A stretch of DNA of 37,901 nucleotides from Bacillota bacterium (GTDB lineage Bacteria; Bacillota; UBA994; PWPR01): the NCBI GenBank assembly GCA_028280325.1, contig JANQLZ010000046.1, forward strand, positions 1-37,901, read 5' to 3'. Below are positions 17,008 through 24,801 of this stretch, in pieces (position 1 is the first letter of the stretch; each line of letters starts with the position of its first letter). The notes under the pieces are model-generated. The model saw nothing but the letters and a program-made list of their open reading frames with translations, was not told the origin of the DNA and ran no database searches. The position numbers and the translations under genes are program-made.

Positions 17008-18384
17008 ATGTTTCCATATGATTTAAATGCTTATCTCAAAGACTCTCAGGATTACCTTGAATTAAGGGTTCAGGATAATAGAGTGCAACGGATCCAATTG
17101 ACAAATGGCAATGTCTCCCATAACTCATTTGGATCCAAAAAAGGCGTCAGTGCCAGAGCTTACAAGAATGGAGCCTGGGGATTTGCCTCTTCCTCAGTTG
17201 TTGACAGCAGCTCTATTTCCCAGATAATTAAAGAAGCAAAATTCAATGCTAACTATCTAGATCACAAACTACATAAATCTGATCATGGATTTAAGCCTAC
17301 AGCTGCCCAAGCCAGTGATAAGTGGTCAGCACAGCATGAGAAACTGACTGCCAAAGATAAGATTGACTTTCTTAAAAATGTAGATGCCTATTTGATTAAA
17401 ACATATCCTGATTTAAAGGCTCGTGATACTATTCTACATAGTCTGGATATTGAAAAAAACTTAGTAACTTCTGAAGGCTCCTCATCTTATTCGATGTTGC
17501 CCAGAGCTACATTTTATGTCAGTTTAACGATCGAAAAACACAATGAACCATATCAGATTTTTATTCCTTACTATGGGTTTGGTGCGTCCAAAAACAGGGC
17601 TGCTGAACTAGTTGATCTGCAACGGTTAATCGATGAAAATTACCTTCATTTAGTCAAAAAGAGCGAAGGCGTATATCCCCAGGCCGGCTATAAAGAATGT
17701 ATCTTAGACTCAAAAATTGCCGGTATTTTAGTTCATGAGGCCATTGGACATACCACTGAAGCAGATTTGGTACAAAGCGGCTCCATCGCCGGTCAGTATC
17801 TGAATAAAAAGATAGCCAGTGAGCTGATAAGTGTGGTTGATTTTGCCCACTCCACTGCTGAAGGCACCTGCATGGTTCCTGTCTACATTGATGACGAGGG
17901 GACAGAAGCTCAAGACACAGTAATAATCGAGAAGGGTATCCTGAAAAGCTTCATGCATAATAAAGAATCAGCTCAGAGCTTTGGGGTAGAGCCGACTGGC
18001 CATGCTCGGGCCTTTGAATACAGTGATGAGCCGCTGATTCGAATGAGAAACACGGCAATTTTAGCTGGCGAAAGCCGGTTAAAGCAGATGATATCCTCAA
18101 TTGAAGACGGTTACTATTTGATACAGAGCAGTAATGGTCAGGCAGATTCAACCAGTGAGTTTATGTTTGGGGTGGTTCTTGGGTATGAGATTAAGAATGG
18201 CAAAATAGCGAACGGGCTTAAGGATATTACCATTTCAGGAGTAGCGACAGATGTACTCCAGAGCGTGTCCATGGTTTCAGACGATATGGAATGGATGGTC
18301 GGTTTTTGTGGTAAAAAACAACTTATGACTGTCAGCATGGGGGGCCCTGCCATAAAGTGTAAAATAAATGTGGGGGGAAGATAG
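17008..18384 (+). CDS. tldD: TldD family metalloprotease
   Basis: TldD is the catalytic partner of the TldD/TldE heterodimeric zinc protease that degrades unfolded peptides and, in some bacteria, trims RiPP leader peptides. The 458-residue protein carries the HExxxH motif as VHEAIGHTTEAD (His about residue 243), followed by SVVDFAHSTAEGTCMVPVYIDDEGTEA and the C-terminal ISGVATDVLQSV region. It starts at an ATG preceded by AAAGGAGG. TldE starts one base after its stop, so the two subunits are co-translated. No precursor-peptide gene is visible nearby. Confidence 0.93.
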   Translation: MFPYDLNAYLKDSQDYLELRVQDNRVQRIQLTNGNVSHNSFGSKKGVSARAYKNGAWGFASSSVVDSSSISQIIKEAKFNANYLDHKLHKSDHGFKPTAAQASDKWSAQHEKLTAKDKIDFLKNVDAYLIKTYPDLKARDTILHSLDIEKNLVTSEGSSSYSMLPRATFYVSLTIEKHNEPYQIFIPYYGFGASKNRAAELVDLQRLIDENYLHLVKKSEGVYPQAGYKECILDSKIAGILVHEAIGHTTEADLVQSGSIAGQYLNKKIASELISVVDFAHSTAEGTCMVPVYIDDEGTEAQDTVIIEKGILKSFMHNKESAQSFGVEPTGHARAFEYSDEPLIRMRNTAILAGESRLKQMISSIEDGYYLIQSSNGQADSTSEFMFGVVLGYEIKNGKIANGLKDITISGVATDVLQSVSMVSDDMEWMVGFCGKKQLMTVSMGGPAIKCKINVGGR

Positions 18385-18385
18385 T

Positions 18386-19681
18386 ATGAAAAGTGGAGAT
18401 GTATTGAAGTATTGCCTTGACTATCTGGCCCAAAATAAGGTTGACGATTCTCAATGTACAATTACCTCTGAAAAACTGTACGAGATTTCCAGTGATTTAA
18501 ATCAGATAGCTCTGTTAAGGAGCAATTTTGCAGAAAGCATGGCCATTACTGCGCTCAAGAACAGTAAAAAAGGAGATATCACTACCAATGATTTAACTCC
18601 GGAAAGCCTGCCCCAAACCCTGGATAAATTGATTTCCATTACTGATTCATCAAAAGAAGATAAAGATTATGAAATTTCACCGGATCAGGGTTCTCAGGCA
18701 TTTAGCAAGGGAGCACAGGAGCCTGATCTCGATAAAATGTTTACATCGCTTAAAAAATTAATCAACCACATTAATGATAAATATCCCAGAATTTCTATTA
18801 GAAGCTCGGCTATAACCTTTAAAAAAGTACATAAAAAGCTCTTAAATTCAAATGGTACTTTTCTGGAAAGTGATCACGGATTTTATGGCTTTTATATTAT
18901 GTTTATGGCTAAAGATAACCATAAAATTTCGTCGTTTAATTATCTCAGTAACTACTTTGAACAACTGCCAGAGGATATCATCAGCTATGGAAATTTTCAG
19001 AATATCTTGAGCCAGACTACTAAATTGTTAGACGCTCAAACAGTTACTGAAAATTTTGTCGGAGATATTATTGTCACACCTCAATGTTTAAACCCTATTG
19101 TGCATATGTTCGCTAATTTGGCTCTGGAAGACAGAGCAGTGTATACATCAACGAGCATGCTGGTCGACCAGCTCAATAAGCAGGTTGCCAGTAAAAATTT
19201 AACGCTTCACAGCAATCCAGTGTCAGATGATATCTGTGACGGCTACTTTTTTACTGCTGACGGCTATGTTGCAGAAAATGCGGTTATTATTGATAAAGGC
19301 ATTCTCAAGAGTTATCTGTTAAGCAATTACGGGGCTAAAAAAGCTAATCTTCAGCGTTCTAAGAATACCGGACAGTTTTATGCTATTGAGCCAGGCAGTT
19401 CTTCTCTGTCAGACATGATCAAAAATGTCAGCAAAGGACTTTTTGTTGCCAGAATATCGGCCGGAATGCCTGCCGCCAATGGGGATTTCTCTGGAGTGGC
19501 TAAGAACAGTTTCTACATTGAGAATGGTGAAATTAAAAGAGCTGTTAATGAAACGATGATTAATGGTAATATCTACGAAATGTTCAGGAATATCACTGAA
19601 ATATCTGCTGATCGTATTAATCTAGGGGATTCAATTTATCCCTGGATAGCAATTAAAGGTGTCAATATATCAGGAAAGTAA
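18386..19681 (+). CDS. tldE: TldE/PmbA family protease subunit
   Basis: This is the non-catalytic partner of TldD, 431 residues from the ATG at 18386, chosen because TGGGGGGAAG precedes it. It shares the family layout (N-terminal alpha/beta domain, then a beta-rich C-terminal domain; GDIIVTPQCLNPIVHM, then LEDRAVYTSTSMLVDQLNKQV) but lacks the HExxxH zinc motif, as expected. It is less conserved than TldD, so it could equally be called a PmbA paralog. Confidence 0.9.
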   Translation: MKSGDVLKYCLDYLAQNKVDDSQCTITSEKLYEISSDLNQIALLRSNFAESMAITALKNSKKGDITTNDLTPESLPQTLDKLISITDSSKEDKDYEISPDQGSQAFSKGAQEPDLDKMFTSLKKLINHINDKYPRISIRSSAITFKKVHKKLLNSNGTFLESDHGFYGFYIMFMAKDNHKISSFNYLSNYFEQLPEDIISYGNFQNILSQTTKLLDAQTVTENFVGDIIVTPQCLNPIVHMFANLALEDRAVYTSTSMLVDQLNKQVASKNLTLHSNPVSDDICDGYFFTADGYVAENAVIIDKGILKSYLLSNYGAKKANLQRSKNTGQFYAIEPGSSSLSDMIKNVSKGLFVARISAGMPAANGDFSGVAKNSFYIENGEIKRAVNETMINGNIYEMFRNITEISADRINLGDSIYPWIAIKGVNISGK

Positions 19682-19688
19682 GTGATAC

Positions 19689-19727
19689 AAGGGGCTTGCC
19701 CGGTAGTAAAAGCTCCTTCTTTGTTTT
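19689..19727 (+). terminator. Probable terminator after tldE
   Basis: AAGGGGCTT (19689-19697) pairs with AAGCTCCTT (19710-19718) with one G-T wobble, followed by ctttgtttt. Of moderate strength. Confidence 0.6.
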
Positions 19728-19901
19728 AAAATTTGCCAGTAATATCGACCAGGTGGAATCAGCAGTCTCAGTTATGGTAGACAAAAACTTAACACAGCAA
19801 AGATGTTGACAGCGATTGCTAACAGCTGTATTATTCATGGTGTATGGACAGAATGTCTAATAGTGTGTATTATGGACTAAATCAAGGTCTGTATCCGCAG
19901 T

Positions 19902-20252
19902 TTAATTCAGTTGCTTGATGCTATTTGCTATAAACAGGATTCCTATAACAAATAATGGTAGTGAGATTGCTAAAAAACTGAGGATATAATGGTATGTATT
20001 AAAGTACAGAGTTAGAATAGCCCCAATTACAATAAATAGATAGCCACCCAGCCTGCTGTTCTTTTTGGCTGAATACAGTGAGCCTATTAATAAGAGGGTA
20101 AAGACTTGGTAGGACATAAACAACAGTAGTTTGTCAATAAAATGGGCTTCAGACTGAAAAGCTGAAAGCGAAGTTATTACAATTATCAATACGTAGATGA
20201 CGGATAATATCGAGGCAATTTTTTGTAAAGTATCAGTCTTATGGGAGTACAT
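19902..20252 (-). CDS. Small integral membrane protein, unknown
   Basis: The 116-residue product has about four hydrophobic segments (around residues 14-30, 41-60, 66-85 and 87-110), short loops and a few Lys residues at the ends. I recognise no family. The ATG is preceded by AAGGTGG at about 8 bases. It faces convergently the tldE gene and stands alone. Confidence 0.65.
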   Translation of the reverse strand: MYSHKTDTLQKIASILSVIYVLIIVITSLSAFQSEAHFIDKLLLFMSYQVFTLLLIGSLYSAKKNSRLGGYLFIVIGAILTLYFNTYHYILSFLAISLPLFVIGILFIANSIKQLN

Positions 20253-20280
20253 TTCAACACCACCTTCTGATGTAATAATA

Positions 20281-20864
20281 TCACATTAACCTGAACCTGA
20301 GTTTAAACCTTGAGGAGTTCTGCTGCCCAATATTCTATCTGGCAGGTATCCAGTTAGATGTTGGAATAAAATAATAATAGTAATTACAAGCGACAGCTCA
20401 GTTTACTTGGTTATCTTATAGCCAAAACTGGAGCCGGATTATTGAACTGCAGGTTTTAGAGAAAAATATTATCTTTGGCATTTCATTTATAACAGCTTGC
20501 TAGATGAAATGCCAAGTAATTTTTAAATCTTGTATTATGAAGCAATGACTAAAATTGGATTGTAAATGATTAAATTAAGTTGACACTGGTGAGAGATGTA
20601 TATAGAGTTTATGGTTATATATGCTGTTTTTATTAAGATATTTGATACAAAATCAGTGCTTATAAACTATAATGTGCTTTTAACCATATACTTTTTTAGC
20701 AAAATTAGATTTTAAAAATAACATTAAATATAAATAATAATACCGAAATTTTATATTAAATAGTCTATGTTGACAACATTAAACTTATCTTAATTGTAAA
20801 TAAACATATTATAGTGATAATATGTACAAGGTATAAGAATTGTTTTATTTGTATCAGGGGTGTT
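20281..20864. other. AT-rich gene-free interval with an orphan hairpin
   Basis: No credible gene. The interval is very AT-rich, especially 20640-20815. One clear structure is a perfect 12-bp inverted repeat, ttggcatttcat (20475-20486) and atgaaatgccaa (20504-20515), followed by taattttta. It looks like a terminator on the plus strand, but no plus-strand gene lies upstream after tldE. A TTGACA occurs at 20580 and again at 20770 without a well-spaced -10 that I trust. Confidence 0.5.
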
Positions 20865-21494
20865 ATGATGACGGACCGATTTTATATAGATCACAAGAAA
20901 AGACGTTTAAATGAAATTAAAAACCTATTTTATAGTAATCACGGTTACTTGCAAATAAAAGAACTCCGTACTAAAGGATTAAAACTTACTGACATAAGGT
21001 TTTTACAAGAGCACGGTGTTATTATGAGGGTTGAACAGGGGCTATATAAATGGGTAGGAGAGAATAGGTACGGCTATCTGAATGATGTAGCTAATACAGT
21101 TCCGGGTGGGGTATTCTGTTTGGTTTCAGCTTTGCATCTACACCACTTAATAGCTGATGTACCCTCAGTCTGTTATGTAGCTGTGCCTAATGATGATAAG
21201 ACCTATTCTTTACCTGTGTACCCCAAAGTTCAGTTGATCAAAATGAAGCCTTATCATTTTGATCTGGGTATTACCGAGACAAAAGTAGCTGAATTTAAAG
21301 TAAAGCTATATGATAAAGAAAAAACACTGTGTGATTGCCTGAGATATCGCAATAAAATTGGTTTGGATGTTATAGAAAAGGCTTTTAATACCTATAAGAC
21401 AAAATATATACCTAATGAGAAACTGCTCTGGGAATACGGAGCGGCTATGCGCATGAAGCTGATCCTGAACAGGTTTCTGCCAAAATACCTGTAG
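20865..21494 (+). CDS. AbiEi-like antitoxin/regulator, orphan
   Basis: The product (about 209 residues) resembles the antitoxin of type IV AbiE toxin-antitoxin systems. It has an N-terminal winged-helix domain (about residues 14-55: NHGYLQIKELRTKGLKLTD, then GVIMRVEQGLYKW) and a C-terminal domain with FCLVSALHLHHL, the strand KLYDKEKTLCDCLRYRNKIG and a helical end. The start is one of two tandem ATGs (20865/20868) after AGGGGTG; an upstream in-frame ATG lacks a site. The usual partner, an AbiEii nucleotidyltransferase toxin, is missing: the next gene is nfo on the other strand. Confidence 0.85.
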   Translation: MMTDRFYIDHKKRRLNEIKNLFYSNHGYLQIKELRTKGLKLTDIRFLQEHGVIMRVEQGLYKWVGENRYGYLNDVANTVPGGVFCLVSALHLHHLIADVPSVCYVAVPNDDKTYSLPVYPKVQLIKMKPYHFDLGITETKVAEFKVKLYDKEKTLCDCLRYRNKIGLDVIEKAFNTYKTKYIPNEKLLWEYGAAMRMKLILNRFLPKYL

Positions 21495-21521
21495 CATAAC
21501 CAGGTTTAAGGTATAATTTTT

Positions 21522-22364
21522 TTACCTTTTCAGAGCCTGTCGTATCAAAGAGATTTCATCACGATATTCCAACCAGTTATCAACGGGGGTTTCCAGGATC
21601 AGGGGCAGTTTTTTAATCCCCGGGCTGGTTATATAATTTAAGATACCATCTATACCAATCTCCCCCTGCCCTATTTTTTGGTGTTGATCTTTATTACTGC
21701 CGCAGGGCATTTTTGAGTCGTTCAAATGAGATACATATACTTTGCTAAATCCGATAGTATTATCTATATCATCTGTTAAACGATTAAGTCCATCTGAGGT
21801 TCTAAAATCATATCCTGAAGCAAATAAATGACAACTGTCAAGACAGACACCCAGTTGAGCTGGTTTACCTAATGAGTTAATAATGGAAGCCAGCTCTTGA
21901 AAATTACGACCTATTTCTGTTCCTTTTCCAGCCATTGTTTCCAAACACAGTATAGTTTTCCCCTGATACTCGTCAAAAACTTTTTGCAGTGCATTGATGA
22001 TTTTCAACAGCCCTTCCGTTAATGAGCTTTTGGCGTAGCTGCCAGGGTGCATTACCAGATATTCAACCCCTAACATATCCATTCGTACTAAATCTTCTTT
22101 AATAATCTTACAGGCAAATTCCCATGTTTTTTCAGTAGGGCTTGCCGCATTGACGGTGTACGGCAAGTGGGCCACCAGCGGCTTTATCTCGTGTTTCTTT
22201 TTTAATTCATGGCTTTCTGCAATGTCTTTATGGCTTAATTTTTTAGCTTTGCTACCCCTTGGATTTCGGGTAAAAAACTGAAAAGTATCAGCGCAAATTG
22301 TATTGGCAGTAGCGTAAGCATTAGAAAGGCCTTTTGCTATTGAGATATGGCATCCTAAGTTCAT
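21522..22364 (-). CDS. nfo: Endonuclease IV (AP endonuclease)
   Basis: This is a TIM-barrel AP endonuclease of 280 residues with three zinc ions. Ligand-bearing motifs are visible: GCHISIAKGL, VMHPGSY, LETMAGKGTEIG, CLDSCHLFASGYDFRT, VSHLNDSKMPCGSNKDQH with GQGEIG, and LILETPVDN. It cleaves 5' to abasic sites in base-excision repair and complements the exonuclease III of this window. The ATG has GGAGG 6 bases upstream. It is transcribed away from the small-protein cluster that starts at 22488. Confidence 0.97.
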   Translation of the reverse strand: MNLGCHISIAKGLSNAYATANTICADTFQFFTRNPRGSKAKKLSHKDIAESHELKKKHEIKPLVAHLPYTVNAASPTEKTWEFACKIIKEDLVRMDMLGVEYLVMHPGSYAKSSLTEGLLKIINALQKVFDEYQGKTILCLETMAGKGTEIGRNFQELASIINSLGKPAQLGVCLDSCHLFASGYDFRTSDGLNRLTDDIDNTIGFSKVYVSHLNDSKMPCGSNKDQHQKIGQGEIGIDGILNYITSPGIKKLPLILETPVDNWLEYRDEISLIRQALKR

Positions 22365-22395
22365 TTTTTTCCTCCAATTTTATTTTTTTTGTGTA

Positions 22396-22423
22396 ACCCT
22401 TGTTGATATTTATCCATAGTATA
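22396..22423 (+). promoter_or_regulatory. Sigma-K-like promoter of the small-protein cluster
   Basis: ACC (22396-22398), 16 bases, then CATAGTATA (22415-22423), which fits the sigma-K -10 pattern CATAnnnTA. It lies about 65 bases before the first small gene. Assignment to a mother-cell sigma factor is an inference from the match. Confidence 0.5.
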
Positions 22424-22487
22424 TTCCAGATAGCGACCAAATAAAAGCATGGTCAGTTATCATAAATATTCTTAGGGAGGTATTAGT

Positions 22488-22739
22488 TTGGCTGGACTAT
22501 TCCGTGGTTTCGGTGGATTTAGAGGCTTTGCCGGCGATAACGAACTGTTATTAATTCTTCTATTTATAGCTGTTTTTAGTACAGGTTTTGGTGGTAACCG
22601 TGGTGGGGACTGCTATAGCGATTGTGTAGACGATTTTGATAGAGATGACAGTCTTATCTTCTATATTATTCTATTATTCCTGTTTGCCTTCTGTTTCGGT
22701 TTTGGCGGAAACAAAGCAATATGCCCACCAGAAGAATAA
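22488..22739 (+). CDS. Small Gly/Phe-rich two-segment hydrophobic protein
   Basis: The 83-residue protein has no recognised family. It starts LFRGFGGFRGFAGDN, has a hydrophobic segment (LLLILLFIAVFSTGFGG, about 22-38), an acidic Cys-containing loop (DCYSDCVDDFDRDD) and a second hydrophobic segment (LIFYIILLFLFAFCFGFGG), ending with two Pro and two Glu. The TTG start follows AGGGAGGT. It is the first of five similar proteins in a row. Gly-rich, mostly hydrophobic small proteins with possible sigma-K boxes suggest a spore coat or envelope role, which I infer. Confidence 0.75.
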   Translation: MAGLFRGFGGFRGFAGDNELLLILLFIAVFSTGFGGNRGGDCYSDCVDDFDRDDSLIFYIILLFLFAFCFGFGGNKAICPPEE

Positions 22740-22752
22740 ATCACTACATACG

Positions 22753-22772
22753 GGCAGGGATATGACCCTGCC
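22753..22772 (+). terminator. Hairpin between small genes 1 and 2
   Basis: GGCAGGG (22753-22759) and CCCTGCC (22766-22772) around a 6-base loop. The T tract is poor (ttaactt), so it may be partial termination or an RNA-stabilising hairpin. Confidence 0.5.
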
Positions 22773-22827
22773 TTAACTTCATAATTAATATTAACACAAA
22801 TTTAATATATATGGGCAGGTGAAAACA

Positions 22828-23022
22828 ATGCTATTTAATAAAGACCTGCTGCAATCTGATGAGCTGTTACTCATACTGTTGTTTATAGCTATTATAACTA
22901 ATGGCTTTACCACATGTGAAAAAAATAAAATCAGTAAACAGCAGTCATTAATTTTCTTTATTATCGTTATTGCTATTTACTACTGGTTGGGTGATGAAGA
23001 TGTTGTTGAGGAATTTTATTAG
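22828..23022 (+). CDS. Small two-segment hydrophobic protein, paralog of 22488
   Basis: I start it at the ATG at 22828 because AGGTG lies 6 bases upstream; the in-frame GTG at 22819 is part of that site. The 64-residue product repeats the layout of the preceding protein without glycines: SDELLLILLFIAIITNGF aligns with NELLLILLFIAVFSTGF, and SLIFFIIVIAIYYW aligns with SLIFYIILLFLFAF. A short Cys/Lys loop separates them and the tail is acidic (GDEDVVEEFY). The two are probably duplicates diverged in composition. Confidence 0.7.
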   Translation: MLFNKDLLQSDELLLILLFIAIITNGFTTCEKNKISKQQSLIFFIIVIAIYYWLGDEDVVEEFY

Positions 23023-23039
23023 AAAGGAGTAGCTGACCG

Positions 23040-23246
23040 ATGCCTCGCAGACGTCGCAATACCTCATCTTCACGACAAAGCGAAGATAGTTCAGGGAAGC
23101 GTAATAACAGAAAAAGAAAAAGGGTGCCTTTTGATCCCAACAGTGAAGCAACGGGCAGATTTATAGTATCCATTTTTCGGAAAGATATGCGACAGGCAGG
23201 GCGCGATATTGTAGATATTCTTGGAGAAATACTGGACAAACGTTAA
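23040..23246 (+). CDS. Small basic protein, unknown
   Basis: This 68-residue product has a very basic, Ser/Arg-rich first half (MPRRRRNTSSSRQ, then KRNNRKRKRVPF) and a predicted helix in the second half (FRKDMRQAGRDIVDILGEILDK). I recognise no family. An ATG with AAAGGAG upstream starts it, 17 bases after the previous stop, so it is probably co-transcribed. The Arg/Ser-rich head could bind nucleic acid or an acidic surface. Confidence 0.65.
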   Translation: MPRRRRNTSSSRQSEDSSGKRNNRKRKRVPFDPNSEATGRFIVSIFRKDMRQAGRDIVDILGEILDKR

Positions 23247-23276
23247 ACAATTTATTTTCGGGGGAGTGTTATTAAT

Positions 23277-23579
23277 TTGAGCAGAAATATTTCACCTTCT
23301 GACATTAGTAAACTAAAGAATCAGCTTTTCAAAAAGTACAACGTGAGATCTGAGAGAGAGTTGATGAAAAAACTATTAGGTACATCTGATAAAAAAGAAA
23401 TTAGGCAAATATTATTAAGCAAATTAAATAATTTACCACCTAATGACCCATTGGCTAAAATGGCCAAAAAACATATGAAAAAAAATTCCGGAAAATCAAT
23501 GGCTAATGAATTACTTGATGGATTATCACCTGAACAGCGAAGGCAGCTTAAATCTCTTTTGACACGCAATAGGAAATAA
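23277..23579 (+). CDS. Small helical charged protein, unknown
   Basis: The 100-residue product is rich in Lys, Leu and Asn and looks entirely helical: SDISKLKNQLFKKYN, SERELMKKLLG, KKEIRQILLSKLNNLP, and at the end LSPEQRRQLKSLLTRNRK. I know no family for it. The TTG start follows GGGGGAG. The LSPEQRRQLKSLL end recalls the helix of the protein at 24802 (ALKPFCNDKRQDRIDSAVKMM), perhaps a shared adaptor-like helix, but this is weak. Confidence 0.65.
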   Translation: MSRNISPSDISKLKNQLFKKYNVRSERELMKKLLGTSDKKEIRQILLSKLNNLPPNDPLAKMAKKHMKKNSGKSMANELLDGLSPEQRRQLKSLLTRNRK

Positions 23580-23613
23580 TAAGGCTGGAGTATTCTTTTA
23601 AGTATCAGTTTTT

Positions 23614-23650
23614 CGGTGGTCGTACATAGTGCGACACCGTTATATTTTTA
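23614..23650 (+). terminator. Hairpin upstream of 23666
   Basis: cggtggtcg (23614-23622) and cgacaccg (23632-23639) pair with one bulged G around a 9-base loop, followed by ttatattttta. It ends just before the AAGGAGGG of the next gene, so it may be a terminator or attenuator. Confidence 0.5.
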
Positions 23651-23665
23651 AGGAGGGCAGGGCAT

Positions 23666-23923
23666 ATGGGATATGATGGTTTTGATAACGAAGGCGGCTT
23701 CCCATGGATTTGGATAATTCTGATATTTATCTTTTTCTGGGGTGGTGGATTTGGCGGACTTGGTTTTGGAGGAGGCTATGGAAATAACCCGGCAGATCCA
23801 TGTAGTGACGATGTTGACGGCGGTTTTGGCTGGTGGTGGATAATAATAATTATTGCCTTCTTATTCTTCTTTGGAGGAGGATTTGGATTTGGCGGCCAAA
23901 ATGAGTACAATCAATGTGACTAA
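23666..23923 (+). CDS. Gly/Trp-rich two-segment hydrophobic protein
   Basis: The 85-residue protein shares the cluster's plan: WIWIILIFIFFWGGGFGGLGFGG (first segment, about 15-37), a Cys/Asp loop (NPADPCSDDVDGG), a second segment (WWWIIIIIAFLFFFGGGFGFGG) and a short polar end with Cys. AAGGAGGG precedes the ATG at 8 bases. No family is recognised. The two hydrophobic Trp/Ile segments could span a membrane or pack in an insoluble coat. Confidence 0.72.
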   Translation: MGYDGFDNEGGFPWIWIILIFIFFWGGGFGGLGFGGGYGNNPADPCSDDVDGGFGWWWIIIIIAFLFFFGGGFGFGGQNEYNQCD

Positions 23924-23976
23924 TACATAATATTTCAAGGATTAAACAAGGCTTGTATCAACTTTCTATATTTCAA

Positions 23977-23985
23977 CATATGATA
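23977..23985 (+). promoter_or_regulatory. Sigma-K-like -10 box of 24013
   Basis: CATATGATA fits CATAnnnTA. It is placed exactly 36 bases before the ATG, the same distance as the box at 24255 upstream of the next paralog. The -35 side is not clear, so this is a candidate only. Confidence 0.45.
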
Positions 23986-24012
23986 AATTGAACAAGAAAA
24001 GGAGGTCAGGCC

Positions 24013-24228
24013 ATGTTCGGAGGATATGGAGGATATGGCGGATTCGGCTTTGGTGGTCCGCTATTTCTAATATTGTTATTCATCGGCGTGTTTGCTTTCC
24101 GTCGACGTGGTTTCGGCTACGGTGGCTATGGTAGTTTCAGCTGTTATAGTGGATCTGGATACAGGGGCCGCGGTTACGGAAGATGTTATCGAAGAAAATG
24201 TTGTAGAAAATACCGTTGTTACAGATAG
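24013..24228 (+). CDS. Gly/Tyr/Arg-rich small protein
   Basis: The 71-residue product begins MFGGYGGYGGFGFGG, has one hydrophobic segment (PLFLILLFIGVFAF) and then a Gly/Tyr/Arg/Cys-rich tail with repeated GYGG, CYRRKCCRKYRCYR. Cys and Tyr could be crosslinked, as in some coat proteins, but this is inference. The upstream region (aggcttgtatc ... CATATGATA ... AAGGAGG) is repeated before the next gene, which is a paralog. Strong Shine-Dalgarno. Confidence 0.72.
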   Translation: MFGGYGGYGGFGFGGPLFLILLFIGVFAFRRRGFGYGGYGSFSCYSGSGYRGRGYGRCYRRKCCRKYRCYR

Positions 24229-24254
24229 GCTTGTATCGAAGTTCTTAGCTTATT

Positions 24255-24263
24255 CATATGATA
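24255..24263 (+). promoter_or_regulatory. Sigma-K-like -10 box of 24291
   Basis: CATATGATA again lies exactly 36 bases before the ATG. The whole leader (ggcttgtatc at about 24228, through gattgaacaag to AAGGAGG) is a diverged copy of the leader of 24013, so gene and promoter were duplicated together. Confidence 0.5.
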
Positions 24264-24290
24264 GATTGAACAAGTTAAGGAGGTTGGGCC

Positions 24291-24602
24291 ATGTTCTGTG
24301 GATATGGTGGTTTTGGATATGGGTTTGGTAGTCCATTATTATTAATATTACTGTTTATTGGTGTATTTAGCGTTGGCAGACGCGGCTTCGGCGGTGGATA
24401 TGGCGGTGCCAGCTGTTACCGTGGTGGTTGCGTGAGCCGTAGCTATGGCCGAGGTAAAAAAGGATGTTACAGCTACAGCAGTTACAGTGGAGGTTTCCAG
24501 TACGGATTCAGAAGACGAAATAGTCGCCTGATACTGTTTATTATTCTGCTATTCTTATATGGAGGATGTTTCGGCGGGGGCTTCGGTGGATTTGGTTACT
24601 AA
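24291..24602 (+). CDS. Gly/Cys/Tyr-rich small protein, paralog of 24013
   Basis: This is 103 residues: MFCGYGGFGYGFG, hydrophobic segment PLLLILLFIGVFSVGRRGFGG, a Gly/Ser/Cys/Tyr-rich middle (ASCYRGGCVSRSYGRG), and a second hydrophobic segment near the C-terminus (RLILFIILLFLYGGCFGGGFGG). It combines the N-terminal half of 24013 with the C-terminal segment of 22488. AAGGAGG precedes the ATG. The family is not known to me; tandem duplication with shuffling is suggested. Confidence 0.72.
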   Translation: MFCGYGGFGYGFGSPLLLILLFIGVFSVGRRGFGGGYGGASCYRGGCVSRSYGRGKKGCYSYSSYSGGFQYGFRRRNSRLILFIILLFLYGGCFGGGFGGFGY

Positions 24603-24741
24603 ATCTTGCTTTTAGCAACAAGCTGAAACGTCTGGCCAGTTGCAGCAGGCTGTTTAGAATAGGTTTTTTGCAGGTTTAAGATAGTATTAACAGCAGGAAA
24701 TAAGATTTGCGATTGGCTTAAATAATAATTTGCATGGTTGC

Positions 24742-24767
24742 AGACCACTTCGGTGGTCTTTTTGTTT
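24742..24767 (+). terminator. Terminator after the Gly-rich gene run
   Basis: AGACCAC (24742-24748), TTCG loop, GTGGTCT (24753-24759), then tttgttt: a textbook UUCG-capped intrinsic terminator closing the Gly-rich genes before the 24802 operon. Confidence 0.92.
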
Positions 24768-24801
24768 ACGTAATAGAATATAATTTGGCAAGGGGTGATC
24801 T

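Noticed and set aside
20580-20604. TTGACA with tatata as a promoter before AbiEi
   Set aside because: The spacing of 13 to 15 bases is too short and the -10 is weak; AT-rich chance matches are common here.
24092-24331. A 79-residue open frame overlapping two Gly-rich genes
   Set aside because: It is in another frame of 24013 and 24291, with composition and ribosome-binding sites favouring those genes.
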